A DNA stretch of 64,000 nt from Lactifluus volemus (taxonomy: Eukaryota > Basidiomycota > Agaricomycetes > Russulales > Russulaceae): positions 186,001 to 250,000 of the forward strand of contig WTXI01000034.1 in assembly GCA_022376515.1 (NCBI GenBank), in the 5' to 3' direction. Shown here piece by piece: positions 54,240-64,000 of the stretch. Position 1 is the stretch's first letter. Each line of letters begins with the position of its first letter. The notes under the pieces were generated by a model. That model saw only the letters and a program-made list of their open reading frames with translations, ran no database searches and was not told where the DNA came from. Made by a program: the position numbers and the translations under genes.

Positions 54240-57200
54240 CTCTCTAGCCACATGTCATACAACAAAACACGCACCACTCACCGCTCTCCTGCTCCTACAC
54301 CTGGCTCACGGGCTCATACCCACCCCGAGCCAGTGCGCTCAGCCTGCCAATCCCAAGGCCGACGAACTGCGCCGGGAGAACCGGGCGTGCGCCCTAGTTA
54401 CAAGTTCGATGCTAGATCGCAATGCGCCGCCAATACTGTGTATGAGGCTCTGTGCACACGTGCGTGAGCGACACGCTGGCCACCGAGACGTGTGAATTGT
54501 ATCGAGAACTGCCGCTGCCCGTACCTCCGGATCCAGAGCTCGTGTTCCGCGAGCGAGAGCGAGATCTGAATGCGCCACTGATCCTGGCGAGCGAAGCCGC
54601 GCTGCCATTCCGCGATCCAAGAAGGGAGGCTCTCGGACTTCATTGCGACGAAGATGGGGACAGGGGACCAACTGAATCTTCACGCTTGCGTGCCTCAAGC
54701 GAACGTTGACCTGATTTCGGCGGGCGATCTTCTTTGTGATCTGATTCTGGGAGTGGTTCTTGAGCTGACGGTGCTCGTGCGCAGGTGTCGATGGTGGTGA
54801 TCGTGGTGATGTTCCTCGAATGCTTGTTGCCGTGATGGAGGTGGAGGACGCGTAGTCGTGAGGCCACCTGCTGGAGCCTGGGAAACTGGGACGCTGTCCA
54901 AGCGGTGGCGTGTGGTCACGGTCATGCCGCTGCGAGGTGGCTTGGAGGCATGGGTATTCCACCGCGCCCATGTCCTTGCGGGCATGGCGTGGACAAACTC
55001 GGAGGGGCTCACAAGACTGGTGAGCCACCTGAAGACAATGAAGTGGTGGCGTCTCTGCATTACCCGTGCCGCGTGTCTCGTGTGACTCACGTGTCCAAGT
55101 GCTCTTGCTCCTTGGTGTAGCGGCTGTCAACGAGAAGGCAAACGGAGGGAACCCTTCCTCCGCGTGCCGGGTGACGAAACGTGAATGGGTAACGGCTGGG
55201 TATGGGCTGCCCGAGGGTCGAGAGTGAGTTTGACGCACGGCTGGAGAACGATGACCGACCTGCTCTTCCTCCACCTCATCCTCAACGCGCACCACAATGT
55301 CATCCCCTTCATCTTCCTCCTCGCTACCATGTTCTCCTCCTTCGCCCTCTTCCAGCGACGGTGGGAACGGAATCTGTTCCTTCTCACGGCTATCTCTCGA
55401 ACCGCACTCAGCGAAAGGGTTCTTGATCGGCGCTTTGTCGCCCTCTGTTCACGCAGACGAACCTCTGGTAGCGACGCCGTGAGTCTGTGGCCGTTGACCT
55501 GGCTGCTGATGCAGGACTGACGTCCTTCAGACTCGGATTTTCAAATAGTTCCCGCGGGAGTATGCCCCTGCACACCGGCTACAGCGGCGCCGCAACGCCA
55601 AGACCAACCGCGACAAACACCGTAACCTCGATATTCCTCGGAGTGCCGGCCAGCGGTTGTCGTCTGCGTCGTCCGTGGCGCGCGAAGCGTGAGATAAAAA
55701 TTGTACGCTTCCAGCACGCGCAGCAGGGTGCATTAGCTCACGGAAGCGTCTCGGCGCCGCCACCCCCACCCATGCTGCCGACTTCAGACCTTCCGCTGTA
55801 AATCGAGGCCATCGAGGCCGTACGACCTATTTCCGCCTCCTCCCAGCGTGTGCGGAGTCCTGCGCGAACCTTCAATCCACAAGGATGTTGAGTTGAGAGA
55901 GAGCAGAGGAAACGTACCAGCTAAGTAGAATGACGAGGATCCGCCCAGGTGGCATCGGCAATCAACACTTTGGGTAGCCAGAAAGTGCACCCGTGTCAGT
56001 GTTGAAAAAAATTCCGTCACGTCATGCGATGCTCGGATCAACGTCAATAACCCACCTCGGGGCAGAAGAACGAGAGGAGGAGCGCAAGGCCAAGCCTGCG
56101 CACGGGAGGAGGGCCACGATCCTCGACAAGTTCTGGGAATAAAAGTAGCACGTCTCTGTGAGCGCGTCGCACAGCAAGCCTTCGGCAAATGGGAGGATGG
56201 CGCAGATCGGAGGGTGGCATTGGAGTTGACGAGTGGGAAGGGCGAAAGTGGGAAGGGCGAATTCCAGATGGCTGGAAGAAGCGAAAGCAGGTGAAGGGCG
56301 TCATGGAAAGTTGAGAGCTGGGGAAGATAAGATGACAGGACGACCTGAGATGATTACTTGCCTGAGGGGAGGTGTGCAAGATGATGAAACGGGGACTCAC
56401 GAAAGCGCCATCGAGGGTAGATGAGCTCGTAGCGAAGCAAGACGCCGAATATCCAGATCGTCCAGCATGCAATATAGGTAACGGCGCCCAAGACCCAGTT
56501 ACGACCAGAACCTACTTCGGGGGCGTCGGGTTTCGGGAACTTTGATACTCTAGCGACCTCAATTGTAATACTGCTAAAACAACACATAGATAAATCGAAC
56601 TCACTCGATCACGATAACGATTGCGTTGAAGTCGAGAAATGTTTGAATCTGGACGTGGGTAAAGATGAGGTGAAAGTGGAGGTAAGATTTCCAGGACGGA
56701 TCGCGCAAGAGTTCGTGTGAGATCCGGGTCCGCGAAGGCGGGCATCCGGTGTCTGTCAAAAAGAATAAGAATAAACAAGCATGGGCAAGGGCGTCCCTGC
56801 TCTGCAGTACGACCGCCGGGACATAAAACGGGAGGGTGGCGGTTGCTTACCCGCATCGTCGTGACACGTGTTGACGTGTACCACTCGCACCACCCACTCC
56901 AACACTACTCCCACGACCACCCGAACTACCAAAGCCGGTAGCACCGGTACCAGTACCGGCCACCTAGAATCTTACATGCTGACGATACGGATGGACCGCG
57001 GCACCGACTTTCGACCAGGCGTCTACGCCCAGTGCGCCGTGTTGCTACCGCCAGCTCGAGAGCAGGAGGATCACCACCTGGCGCCGCTGAGGGTGCGAGT
57101 GGTGTAAAGAGCCTGGCGGAAGGAGGTTGTCTGGGGAGCAAGGAGGGGTAACCTTCGCTCGGCCCATTCTCGCGATTTGCCTGACAGGGAGAAGCCCGCG

Positions 57201-57250
57201 CTGAGGTCGGTGAGGACGGGCCGGTTCTCGCTCTTGCGGGGCTCGTCTTC
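54240..57250 (-). pseudogene. Membrane-protein gene relic, copy D
   Basis: Reverse-strand order from 57250: first-exon remnants (57140-56930), short second exon (56800-56620), helix exon 56550-56420 identical in protein to that of copy E, the VRRAHRD/RFFQ blocks (56280-56100), VDPSI-type segment (56040), LTLRAPRTTQTTTA equivalents (55720-55640), acidic linker (55400-55250), and C-terminal parts with SKSTWTRESHETRGTGNAE (about 55090) and ASLLGSRNGSAA equivalents to 54600. Missing are the SGYGCAGLCGPRT-type block and the last 200 residues. It abuts the first exon of copy C within 20 bp, so C and D are a tandem duplication in the same orientation. Confidence 0.55.
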
Positions 57251-57329
57251 CCGCCGCTTGAAACGCTTGAAAGGCAATTTGGCCTTCAAATTTGTTTGTT
57301 TGTCTCTTCCTTTCCTTTGTCTTTTTTTT

Positions 57330-57720
57330 CCCGAGTCATTATCCTCAACGTCGCCTCCATAGCAAAAGTTACTGGTCTGATCATGACTTAATTGCCTGCA
57401 ATATAACTGTCCAAAACCACTTCCAGTTTTTTCGGTAAAGTCCTTCCACTTCGTCTCTCAACGTGCTCCCCTGCACACCTATTATTGCTTACTCTAGCAT
57501 ATCCCTAACTCGCCTTCCTTGCACCATCCTCCCATCCGCTGAAGGCACACGCAATACATTTATGCCCAGAACCTCTTGACGATCTGACTCTGCGCGCACG
57601 CTTTGCGTCTTTTGCCCCTCCTCTCATTCTTCAGCAGTATGTCCCTGGTGAGTTATTGCTTCCTGATGTTGACCCTCGTATCGCGCGACAGAAGGGAACG
57701 TCCGCACATCCGCTTAAATC
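57330..57720 (+). pseudogene. Second chimeric PD-(D/E)XK-like / flipped membrane-gene relic
   Basis: Duplicate of 42540-42940. The start codon is ATA instead of ATG (CGTCGCCTCCATAGC at about 57349), and deletions have removed bases in the membrane-gene part. The DHDLIACNIT-like segment and CATCCGCTGAAGGCACACG are still recognisable. Confidence 0.5.
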
Positions 57721-57729
57721 ACAGAAGGA

Positions 57730-58060
57730 TAAAGAAAAACAAATAGGAGCTCAGTTGATCAAGAATGAAGCCGAGAAAGACTTGCACTGACACATGGGCA
57801 AAGACGAGGTGGGGAAAACGTAATCGTCAATGGAGATCTTATAGGACGAGTTGCGAAATTTAGACAGGTCTGCGATGGTGGCGCGCGTTCAAGCAATCCA
57901 GTCTGCTGGAACTAATCATCATTCCCGTTCCCGGCTCTGATACGAACCACTTTCATCACCAACACAATCACCTGAACTAGCAGCGCCAGTACAGCCATAC
58001 TAGAACCTTGCGATTCTCATGAGGTAGACAAAGTCTTGCATAGATTTGCGTTCCTTAATG
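57730..58060 (-). pseudogene. Relic M of the membrane-gene 5' exons (faces NLR5)
   Basis: Duplicate of relic L (42950-43260) with the same blocks, including CATACTAGAACCTTGCGATT near 58000 that corresponds to the SMQDSS part of exon 1. Divergent orientation relative to NLR5, ending about 310 bp upstream of it. Confidence 0.45.
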
Positions 58061-58209
58061 ACAGTGAATGGTGCGAATGGTGCGATAGCTGTCTGCTTAT
58101 TGTACTAGGCAGCGACATCGGCAGTTGTGCGTGGTTGGATGGGGCTTAAAGCAAATATCCTCCTACATAACTTCTGTACTCCTTGTCGTTATCAGTAGCG
58201 CTACGATAC

Positions 58210-58373
58210 CTGGCCAGAGCTGAGAATGAATCACTTTCCAAAAATTGTCGGGCTGTGCACCTCAACCCTAATATAACTGCCACCTCCTTGAGGCCTGATT
58301 CCCCGTCGCCCAACTACTTTCCTACTATTCCCCTCAGATCTCAAGCTCTATACCAACGCCATCTCGTGGCTCT
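58210..58373 (+). promoter_or_regulatory. NLR5 promoter/5' leader
   Basis: Conserved block AGCTGAGAATGAATCACTTT and TCGGGCTGTGCACCTCAACC, CT-rich leader, start at ATG 58374 in CTCTATGCCC. The ATG used upstream in NLR4 (43550) is changed to ATC here. Confidence 0.5.
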
Positions 58374-61300
58374 ATGCCCTCCACAATACCTTCCTCATCT
58401 AACTTTCACTTGATCTCCAAGGCCTTGTCCGACTATGCAAAGCAGACCGACATAGATCTCACAAAAAACCCATTCGCCGACCAGTTTCACAGTTGTGACT
58501 CTGCCGAGGCTATTTCTGAGCTACTTCAAGACAGAGTAGAGGCATTCAAAGCTTATCGGAACGAACATCGCAAATTGATCAAGTGCCTCAACCCCATATT
58601 CCAGTTCCTCCATGCATTCAAGTTCTCTACCACCCTTGGCGAGGCCGTGAGCAAACATCTACCGAGTGGATCCTATTTTCATTACTGTACAACTTTACGC
58701 TTCACCATTCAGGTACCATTTCCACCTGCGAAAGCAGTCTTTGTCGGCATCGATGTCCTCCTCCAAGTATAGATCTCCTTCACCTGTCTTGAAATCCTCC
58801 TCATATCTGAATCAATCAGGCAGCCTCCAGTGTCAGTGCAAGCTATGATGCGCTCGTTCAAATCTTTGACCGCGTCGGCAATTTCCTGAAACGCCTCCAA
58901 ATTTATGCCAAGATCCCGTTTACACCACCGATGATCGATATCATCGTTCAGATCATGCTCGAAATACTTTCGGTGCTCGCCCTGACAACAACGGAGATAA
59001 AGCAGGGTCGTTTCAGTAAGTAGATTCTCCCTCCAATTTTCGTCATTTTCTAGACATTCTGCAGAGAAATTCGTAAAGAAAATATTTCGAGAGGGCAAGA
59101 TTGAAAATGTGTTACAGAAACTGGCTCAACTCATCGAAGAGGAAACCCGCATGGCTGCAGCCCTGACGCTGCAAGGGGTCCTAGAAAGCAATGCTAAGGC
59201 GGAAATCAACAGTATGCAACACTTGCATGACCGCTTGCTTGACGTCCTGAACAGTCCTGTTAGACATCTTAGTTTGGCTCTCCGCTCCAGATCCATCAAA
59301 AAATCACGTCATTGCCCGCGAACATTGTCACGACGGGACAACCAAGTGGTTTGTCCAAGGTGTTTTTGAAGAATGGAGATCGACAGGATCACTGTTGTGG
59401 GTTCATGGTAAACGTGTGTCGCTGTCCGAATTGCATCCCTACACCTGCTGATGGCTGCCTATGACCCAATCACGTAGCGGGCTCAGGGAAGAGTGTCTTG
59501 TGGTATGTGTCATACAAATTACGTCATGACAGCCTTATCCACATTGTCGACCAGCTCCATGATCGTTGAAGCAACCAAAGCCATTTCCGATGCCGAGTCA
59601 TCCTTGACGGCATATTACTATTTCGATTTCCGAGATACCGCAAAGCAGGACATCCGTGGCCTACTCACTTCGCTCCTTATCCAGCTCAGCACCAAATCCG
59701 ATCGCTGCGGCAGTATTCTTTCTGATCTATATTCAAGGCACGACTCTGGATCGCAGCAGCCTGGTAATGACGATCTCAAGCAATGTTTGGTGGAAATGCT
59801 CCAACTCCACGACAGTCCCACGATTTACATTATCGTGGACGCCTTGGATGAATGTCCAAATACACCAGGAGTCGAGCCCCCTCGTGCACAGGTCCTGAAA
59901 CTTGTAAATGAACTTGTCATGTTACGCCTCACAACTCTTCGTATATGTGTCACGAGTCGTCCCGAAGCCGATATCATACCTACTCTTGAGCCTTTGGCCT
60001 CCCACTGCGTGTCTCTTCATGACCAGGATGGACAAAAAGAGGCTATTAGTGACTATGTCAAATTTGTTGTCCACTCGGACCAATGGATGAAGAAATGGAG
60101 AATTGAGGACAAAGAGCTAGTCATTGATACACTTGTGCGAAAAGCTGACGGAATGTGAGTTGTTACTTGGCACAACCTCGCAAGTTGTTTATGCGGCGCA
60201 AATAGGTTTCGATGGGTTTCTTGCCAGCTAGAAGCACTGCGGGATTGCCTCCCAGCAAGTCTTCGTGATGCTCTGCGTGAATTACCCGAAACTTTGGATC
60301 ACACTTACGAGCGTATTCTGCAAGGGATCAAACCAAGAAACCGAGAATATGCTCATCGGCTTCTGCAATGCATTACTGTGGCGATTCGTCCTCTTCATGT
60401 CGAGGAGCTCGCAGAAGTCCTTGCGATTCGCTTTGATGCCGGAAAGCCCCCAGAGTATCATTCAGATTGGCGCCTGGAGGATGCTCAAAAAGCAGTTATA
60501 CTCGCATGCTCAAGTCTAATCTCGGTTGTCAGCGTTGATGGGTCACGAATCGTCGAATTTTCCCATTTCTCCGTCAAGGAGTTCTTAACATCCAATCGCC
60601 TTTCCCAAGACCTCTCCCTCTATCGTATTCTCCCCCAGCCTGCACATACGATTCTCGCACAGGCCTGCCTCTGTGCGCTACTCCGACTAGATGAAAAGGT
60701 CGACAAGAACAGCATGACGAATTTCCCACTTTCCATCTATGCCGCACAGCACTGGGTCGAGCATGCTCAGTTCGAGAATGTGTCGTCAAGCATTCAAGAA
60801 CTTATGGAGCACTTATTTGACCCAGAAAGGCCACACTTCGCAATATGGGTGTGGATATACGACATCGATCAGCCTTGGGATTGGGTAGAACACATGTCGA
60901 GCGAACAGCCATCACAACCCGAAGCAGACGCTTTGTATTGTGCGGCGCTGTGTGGTCTCCATGGCGTTGTGGAACACCTGATCTCGAGGTGTCCTCAGGA
61001 CATCAATTCCAATCGAGGCACCTATGGCACACCATTACATGCTTCCCTGTTGAAGGGTTATTTCGAAATCGCACTGGTATTGCTTAAGCACGGTGCTGAT
61101 GTAAATGCCCTCAACCAATGGGGCTTGAGTCCGTTTCACACTGGATCATTGAGTGGACGTCGTGACGTTGTAGAGTTTTTATTGGACCCGTACGCAAATG
61201 ACAATATGCACAACAACTGCGAGGTCCCGATGAACGCACCATCAGGGAATGGAGAATTGGAGGATGGGCGGTCGGGCGTTCTAGATGTAAACTCCCATGA

Positions 61301-63668
61301 CGATGATGGCGGGACCCCATTGATGTTAGCTTCGGCAGCCGGCCATCTGGATATCGTGCAGCTACTACTCAAGAATGGGGCTGTTGTCAACTCCCGTTGC
61401 AATAGAGGCTGGACCTCATTGAATTTAGCTTCGTGGCACGGCCATCGGGACATCGTGCAGCTGCTACTCGAGAATGGGGCTGCTGTCGACTCCCGTGACA
61501 ATGAAGGCTGGACCCCATTGAAGTCAGCTTCGCGGCACGGCCATCGGGACATCGTGCAGCTGCTACTCGAGAATGATGCTGCTGTCGACTCTCCTGACAA
61601 TGAAGGCTGGACCCCATTGACGTCAGCTTCGTGGAACGGCCATCGGGACATCGTGCAGCTGCTACTCGAGAATGGGGCTGCTGTCGACTCCCGTGACAAT
61701 GAAGGCTGGACCCCATTGAAGTCAGCTTCGCGGCACGGCCATCGGGACATCGTGCAGCTGCTACTCGAGAATGGGGCTGCTGTCAACTCCCGTGACAATA
61801 AAGGCTGGACCCCATTGAAGTCAGCTTCGCGGTACGGCCATCGGGACATCGTGCAGCTGCTACTCGGGAATGGGGCTGCTGTCGACTCCCGTGACAATGA
61901 AGGCTGGACCACATTGATGTCAGCTTTGCAGGACGGCCATCGGGACATCGTGCAGCTGCTACTCGAGAATGGGGCTGCTGTCGACTCCCGTGACAATGAA
62001 GGTTGGACCCCATTGAAGTCAGCTTCGCAGCACGGCCATCGGGACATCGTGCAGCTGCTACTCGAGAATGGGGCTGCTGTCGACTCCCGTGACAATGAAG
62101 GCTGGACCACATTGATGTCAGCTTCGTGTAACGGCCATTCGGATATTGTGCAACTACTACTCCAGAGTGGTGCTGCTGTCGGCTCCAGTGACAACGAAGG
62201 CTGCACCCCATCGATGGAGGTTTCCCTGTGTGGTCGTCTGAATATCGTGACGCTGCTAATCCCAAATGGCGCTACTGTCGAGTCCTCTGAAAATTATGGC
62301 TGGACTCCATTGAGGTCAGCTTCGCAATTCGGCCATCTAGATATTGTGCAACTGCTGCTCCAGAACGGCGCGGCCGTGGACACCGGCGACAATCATGGTT
62401 TCATTCCATTACATTTCGCATCAGGAGGTGGACATTTCCATGTGGTAAAGGCGTTACTAGATCACCATTCAACTGTCGACATCCCCGCCGTCCATGGAAT
62501 AACTCCCCTGCACGTGGCATCTGCTGCTGGAGAACTCGGCGTTGCGCTCTTCCTGATTGAGCGTGGTGCAGACGTGAATTCGAGAGATGACCTGGGCCGG
62601 ACTCCATTACACTTCATTGCGGAATTCGGACACATCAATATCGCGCAAGTATTACTTGACCCCGGCGCAAATGTATACACACCGTGCGCAAATATGTGGA
62701 CTCCACTGCAGGTCACATCAGCTAGTCGTTATTCTGACATTTCGCAATTCCTCACCGAGCTTCACGCTGAAGTCGAGGCCTATAAGGAGCAGCTGAATGC
62801 TGTGTTTGTCCCGCCAACGCAACTTGATATTGCGCTTTCGCAAGTCCAATACCAACCAATCACAGGATTCAAAGATAGCGACGGTTGCACACCATTGCAC
62901 GTAGCAGCACGAAATGGGCACCTTGATATTGTCAAACTTCTAGTCGATTTAGAGGCAGATGTCAACACACGGAACGGCGATGAGATGACAGCACTGGACG
63001 TGGCCATTACAAATGCGAAATGGGATGTCACGAGCTTCTTGGCAGAGCGGACGGGAGTGGGAGACACGTATTATTTGGCCAGCACACTGGCAGGCATGAC
63101 CATGCTGGATACCGAATCACAAAACACGGACCCGGATGTCATGAAACTATCACCCAGTTCTGGGGAGAACCCAACGTTTCTTGACGCCGAGATGACTTCG
63201 TTATTTACCGCATCCAAAGAGGGGAACCTAGACATGGTACGGTCGTTACTCGGCCGTGGCGCAGATGTCAATGAACCAAACCATGGACGTAAAGACACTC
63301 CGTTGCATGGTGCGTCAGAAGAAAGAAGACTTGAAGTTGTGAAGTTGTTAATTGAACATGGTGCGGATGTGAACTCCCGGAACAGGCTTGGGTGGACTCC
63401 GTTGCACAGGGCATCACTCAGCGGAAATTTGGATATCGTTCGGCTATTACTTGACCATGGCACCAATGTGGACGCAAAGGAGTATAGCCTCTGTACTCCC
63501 TTACACATCGCAGTCATCAACGGCCATCTCGAGGTGGTCAAGCTGCTCCTAGAACGGGGAGCAAATGTTCATCTGCGGAACGATGAAGGCAACACGCCAT
63601 ACCAGCAAGCATTAAAGTACAGGCGGTCGGACATTGCCCGATTGTTGTCGGAGAATGGTGCGCATTAA
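58374..63668 (+). CDS. NLR5: Goodbye-NACHT-ankyrin receptor
   Basis: Exons 58374-58646, 58713-58766, 58820-59015, 59065-59211, 59264-59413, 59478-59502, 59555-60154 and 60206-63668 give 4908 nt, 1635 residues, open to TAA. Goodbye-type domain about 1-220; Walker A near 274, Walker B YIIVDALDEC near 375; about 24 ankyrin repeats from roughly 726 on. The middle units (61310-62180) are nearly identical 99-bp repeats of the form WTPLKSASRHGHRDIVQLLL. Intron 4 starts A|GTATGC instead of the G|GTACGC of the others, but the frame is kept. Intron 3 contains in-frame stops as in NLR4. Nearest paralogue is NLR4, from which it differs mainly in repeat number and composition. Confidence 0.86.
61310..62190 (+). 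repeat. Near-identical 99-bp ankyrin-coding units in NLR5
   Basis: About nine consecutive 33-codon units with the core GHRDIVQLLLENGAAVDSRD, several identical over 60-90 bp. Unit composition differs from the NLR4 array although the rest of the two genes is very similar, so the repeats have been reshuffled since the duplication. Confidence 0.78.
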
Positions 63669-64000
63669 GGTATGATCTCACATGGTTTCACAGACATGCT
63701 GCTCAAATACGCATTCAGGTGTGGACGTTACTTCAGTTCGATGATTCTGGGATGGATTCGCATGGGGGGTACTATAATACTACAACCAGTCATGGCTGGT
63801 ACGAGGTCAAATGACTCGAAGAAGGGTGTTATACGGTATTGGAACATTCGGACAAGCGGGAGGGGTGGAAAGATGGCACTATGTACGATTGTCGTGGCAA
63901 TATGTGTTAATCCCTTAGCTACGGGTGCACTTCAGATCCAAAGTCTTGCCAGTGCGCGTGATACAGTATCACAACCAAGGACACACGAAGCGTTAGACAA
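63669..64000. other. 3' flank of NLR5
   Basis: Intron-like 49-bp segment 63670-63718 and palindrome GTGATACAGTATCAC at 63958-63972, as after the other NLR genes. By the pattern of the array a further membrane-gene copy on the reverse strand is expected just outside the window. Confidence 0.5.

Noticed and set aside
54339..55295. 318-codon reverse frame as an independent gene
   Set aside because: It moves between the true frame and shifted frames of membrane copy D; only blocks such as SKSTWTRESHETRGTGN match the parental protein, so it is part of the relic.

Overview
The window looks like a repeat-rich accessory locus of a mushroom-forming basidiomycete (Agaricomycetes). The grounds are spliced genes with 47-70 bp GT-AG introns, Goodbye-NACHT-ankyrin NLR genes of the kind expanded in these fungi, a serine carboxypeptidase split by six small introns, and nested LTR and non-LTR retroelement remains. 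This is inferred from protein features; no species can be named from the sequence alone.

Layout. 0-3.5 kb: the last codons of a probable amino-acid permease, one gene of a basidiomycete PD-(D/E)XK-like family with a broken catalytic motif, and a decayed reverse-strand membrane-protein gene (copy J). 4.1-63.7 kb: five forward-strand NLR genes in tandem (NLR1 4137-9329, NLR2 15644-20948, NLR3 28207-33801, NLR4 43550-49406, NLR5 58374-63668). All five fit one eight-exon model whose coding length is a multiple of three, giving proteins of about 1604, 1639, 1737, 1820 and 1635 residues. Order of domains: Goodbye-type N-terminal domain, NACHT NTPase, then 23-29 ankyrin repeats.

Between the NLR genes lie reverse-strand copies and relics of one other gene, a large multi-pass membrane protein with a low-complexity C-terminal tail that I do not recognise (copies J, H, I, G, F, E, C, D; 5'-end relics K, L, M). 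Upstream of every NLR sits a 5' end of this gene pointing away from the NLR, so the ancestral repeat unit appears to be a divergent pair, membrane gene on the left and NLR on the right, copied several times. NLR2/NLR3 share upstream sequence at an offset of about 12.56 kb, and copy E + NLR4 versus copy D + NLR5 at about 14.79 kb.

Insertions into this scaffold. A 2.8 kb element with inverted CAGGAAAA ends lies just 3' of NLR1 and carries a broken MFS-transporter fragment. A non-LTR retroelement with a poly-A tail and a 12-bp target duplication is inserted in membrane copy F. Its gag-like ORF is itself broken by three solo LTRs, each with its own 5-bp target duplication, plus a fourth hairpin-rich insertion. 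A serine carboxypeptidase (25092-27261) is the only apparently intact single-copy gene inside the array.

Working together (inference): the NLRs have the architecture of fungal STAND receptors implicated in nonself recognition, with an N-terminal effector/adaptor domain, a nucleotide switch and a fast-evolving repeat sensor. The near-identical 99-bp ankyrin units within and between genes suggest continuing repeat exchange. Whether the neighbouring membrane gene is functionally paired with them or is a passenger of the duplications cannot be decided here.
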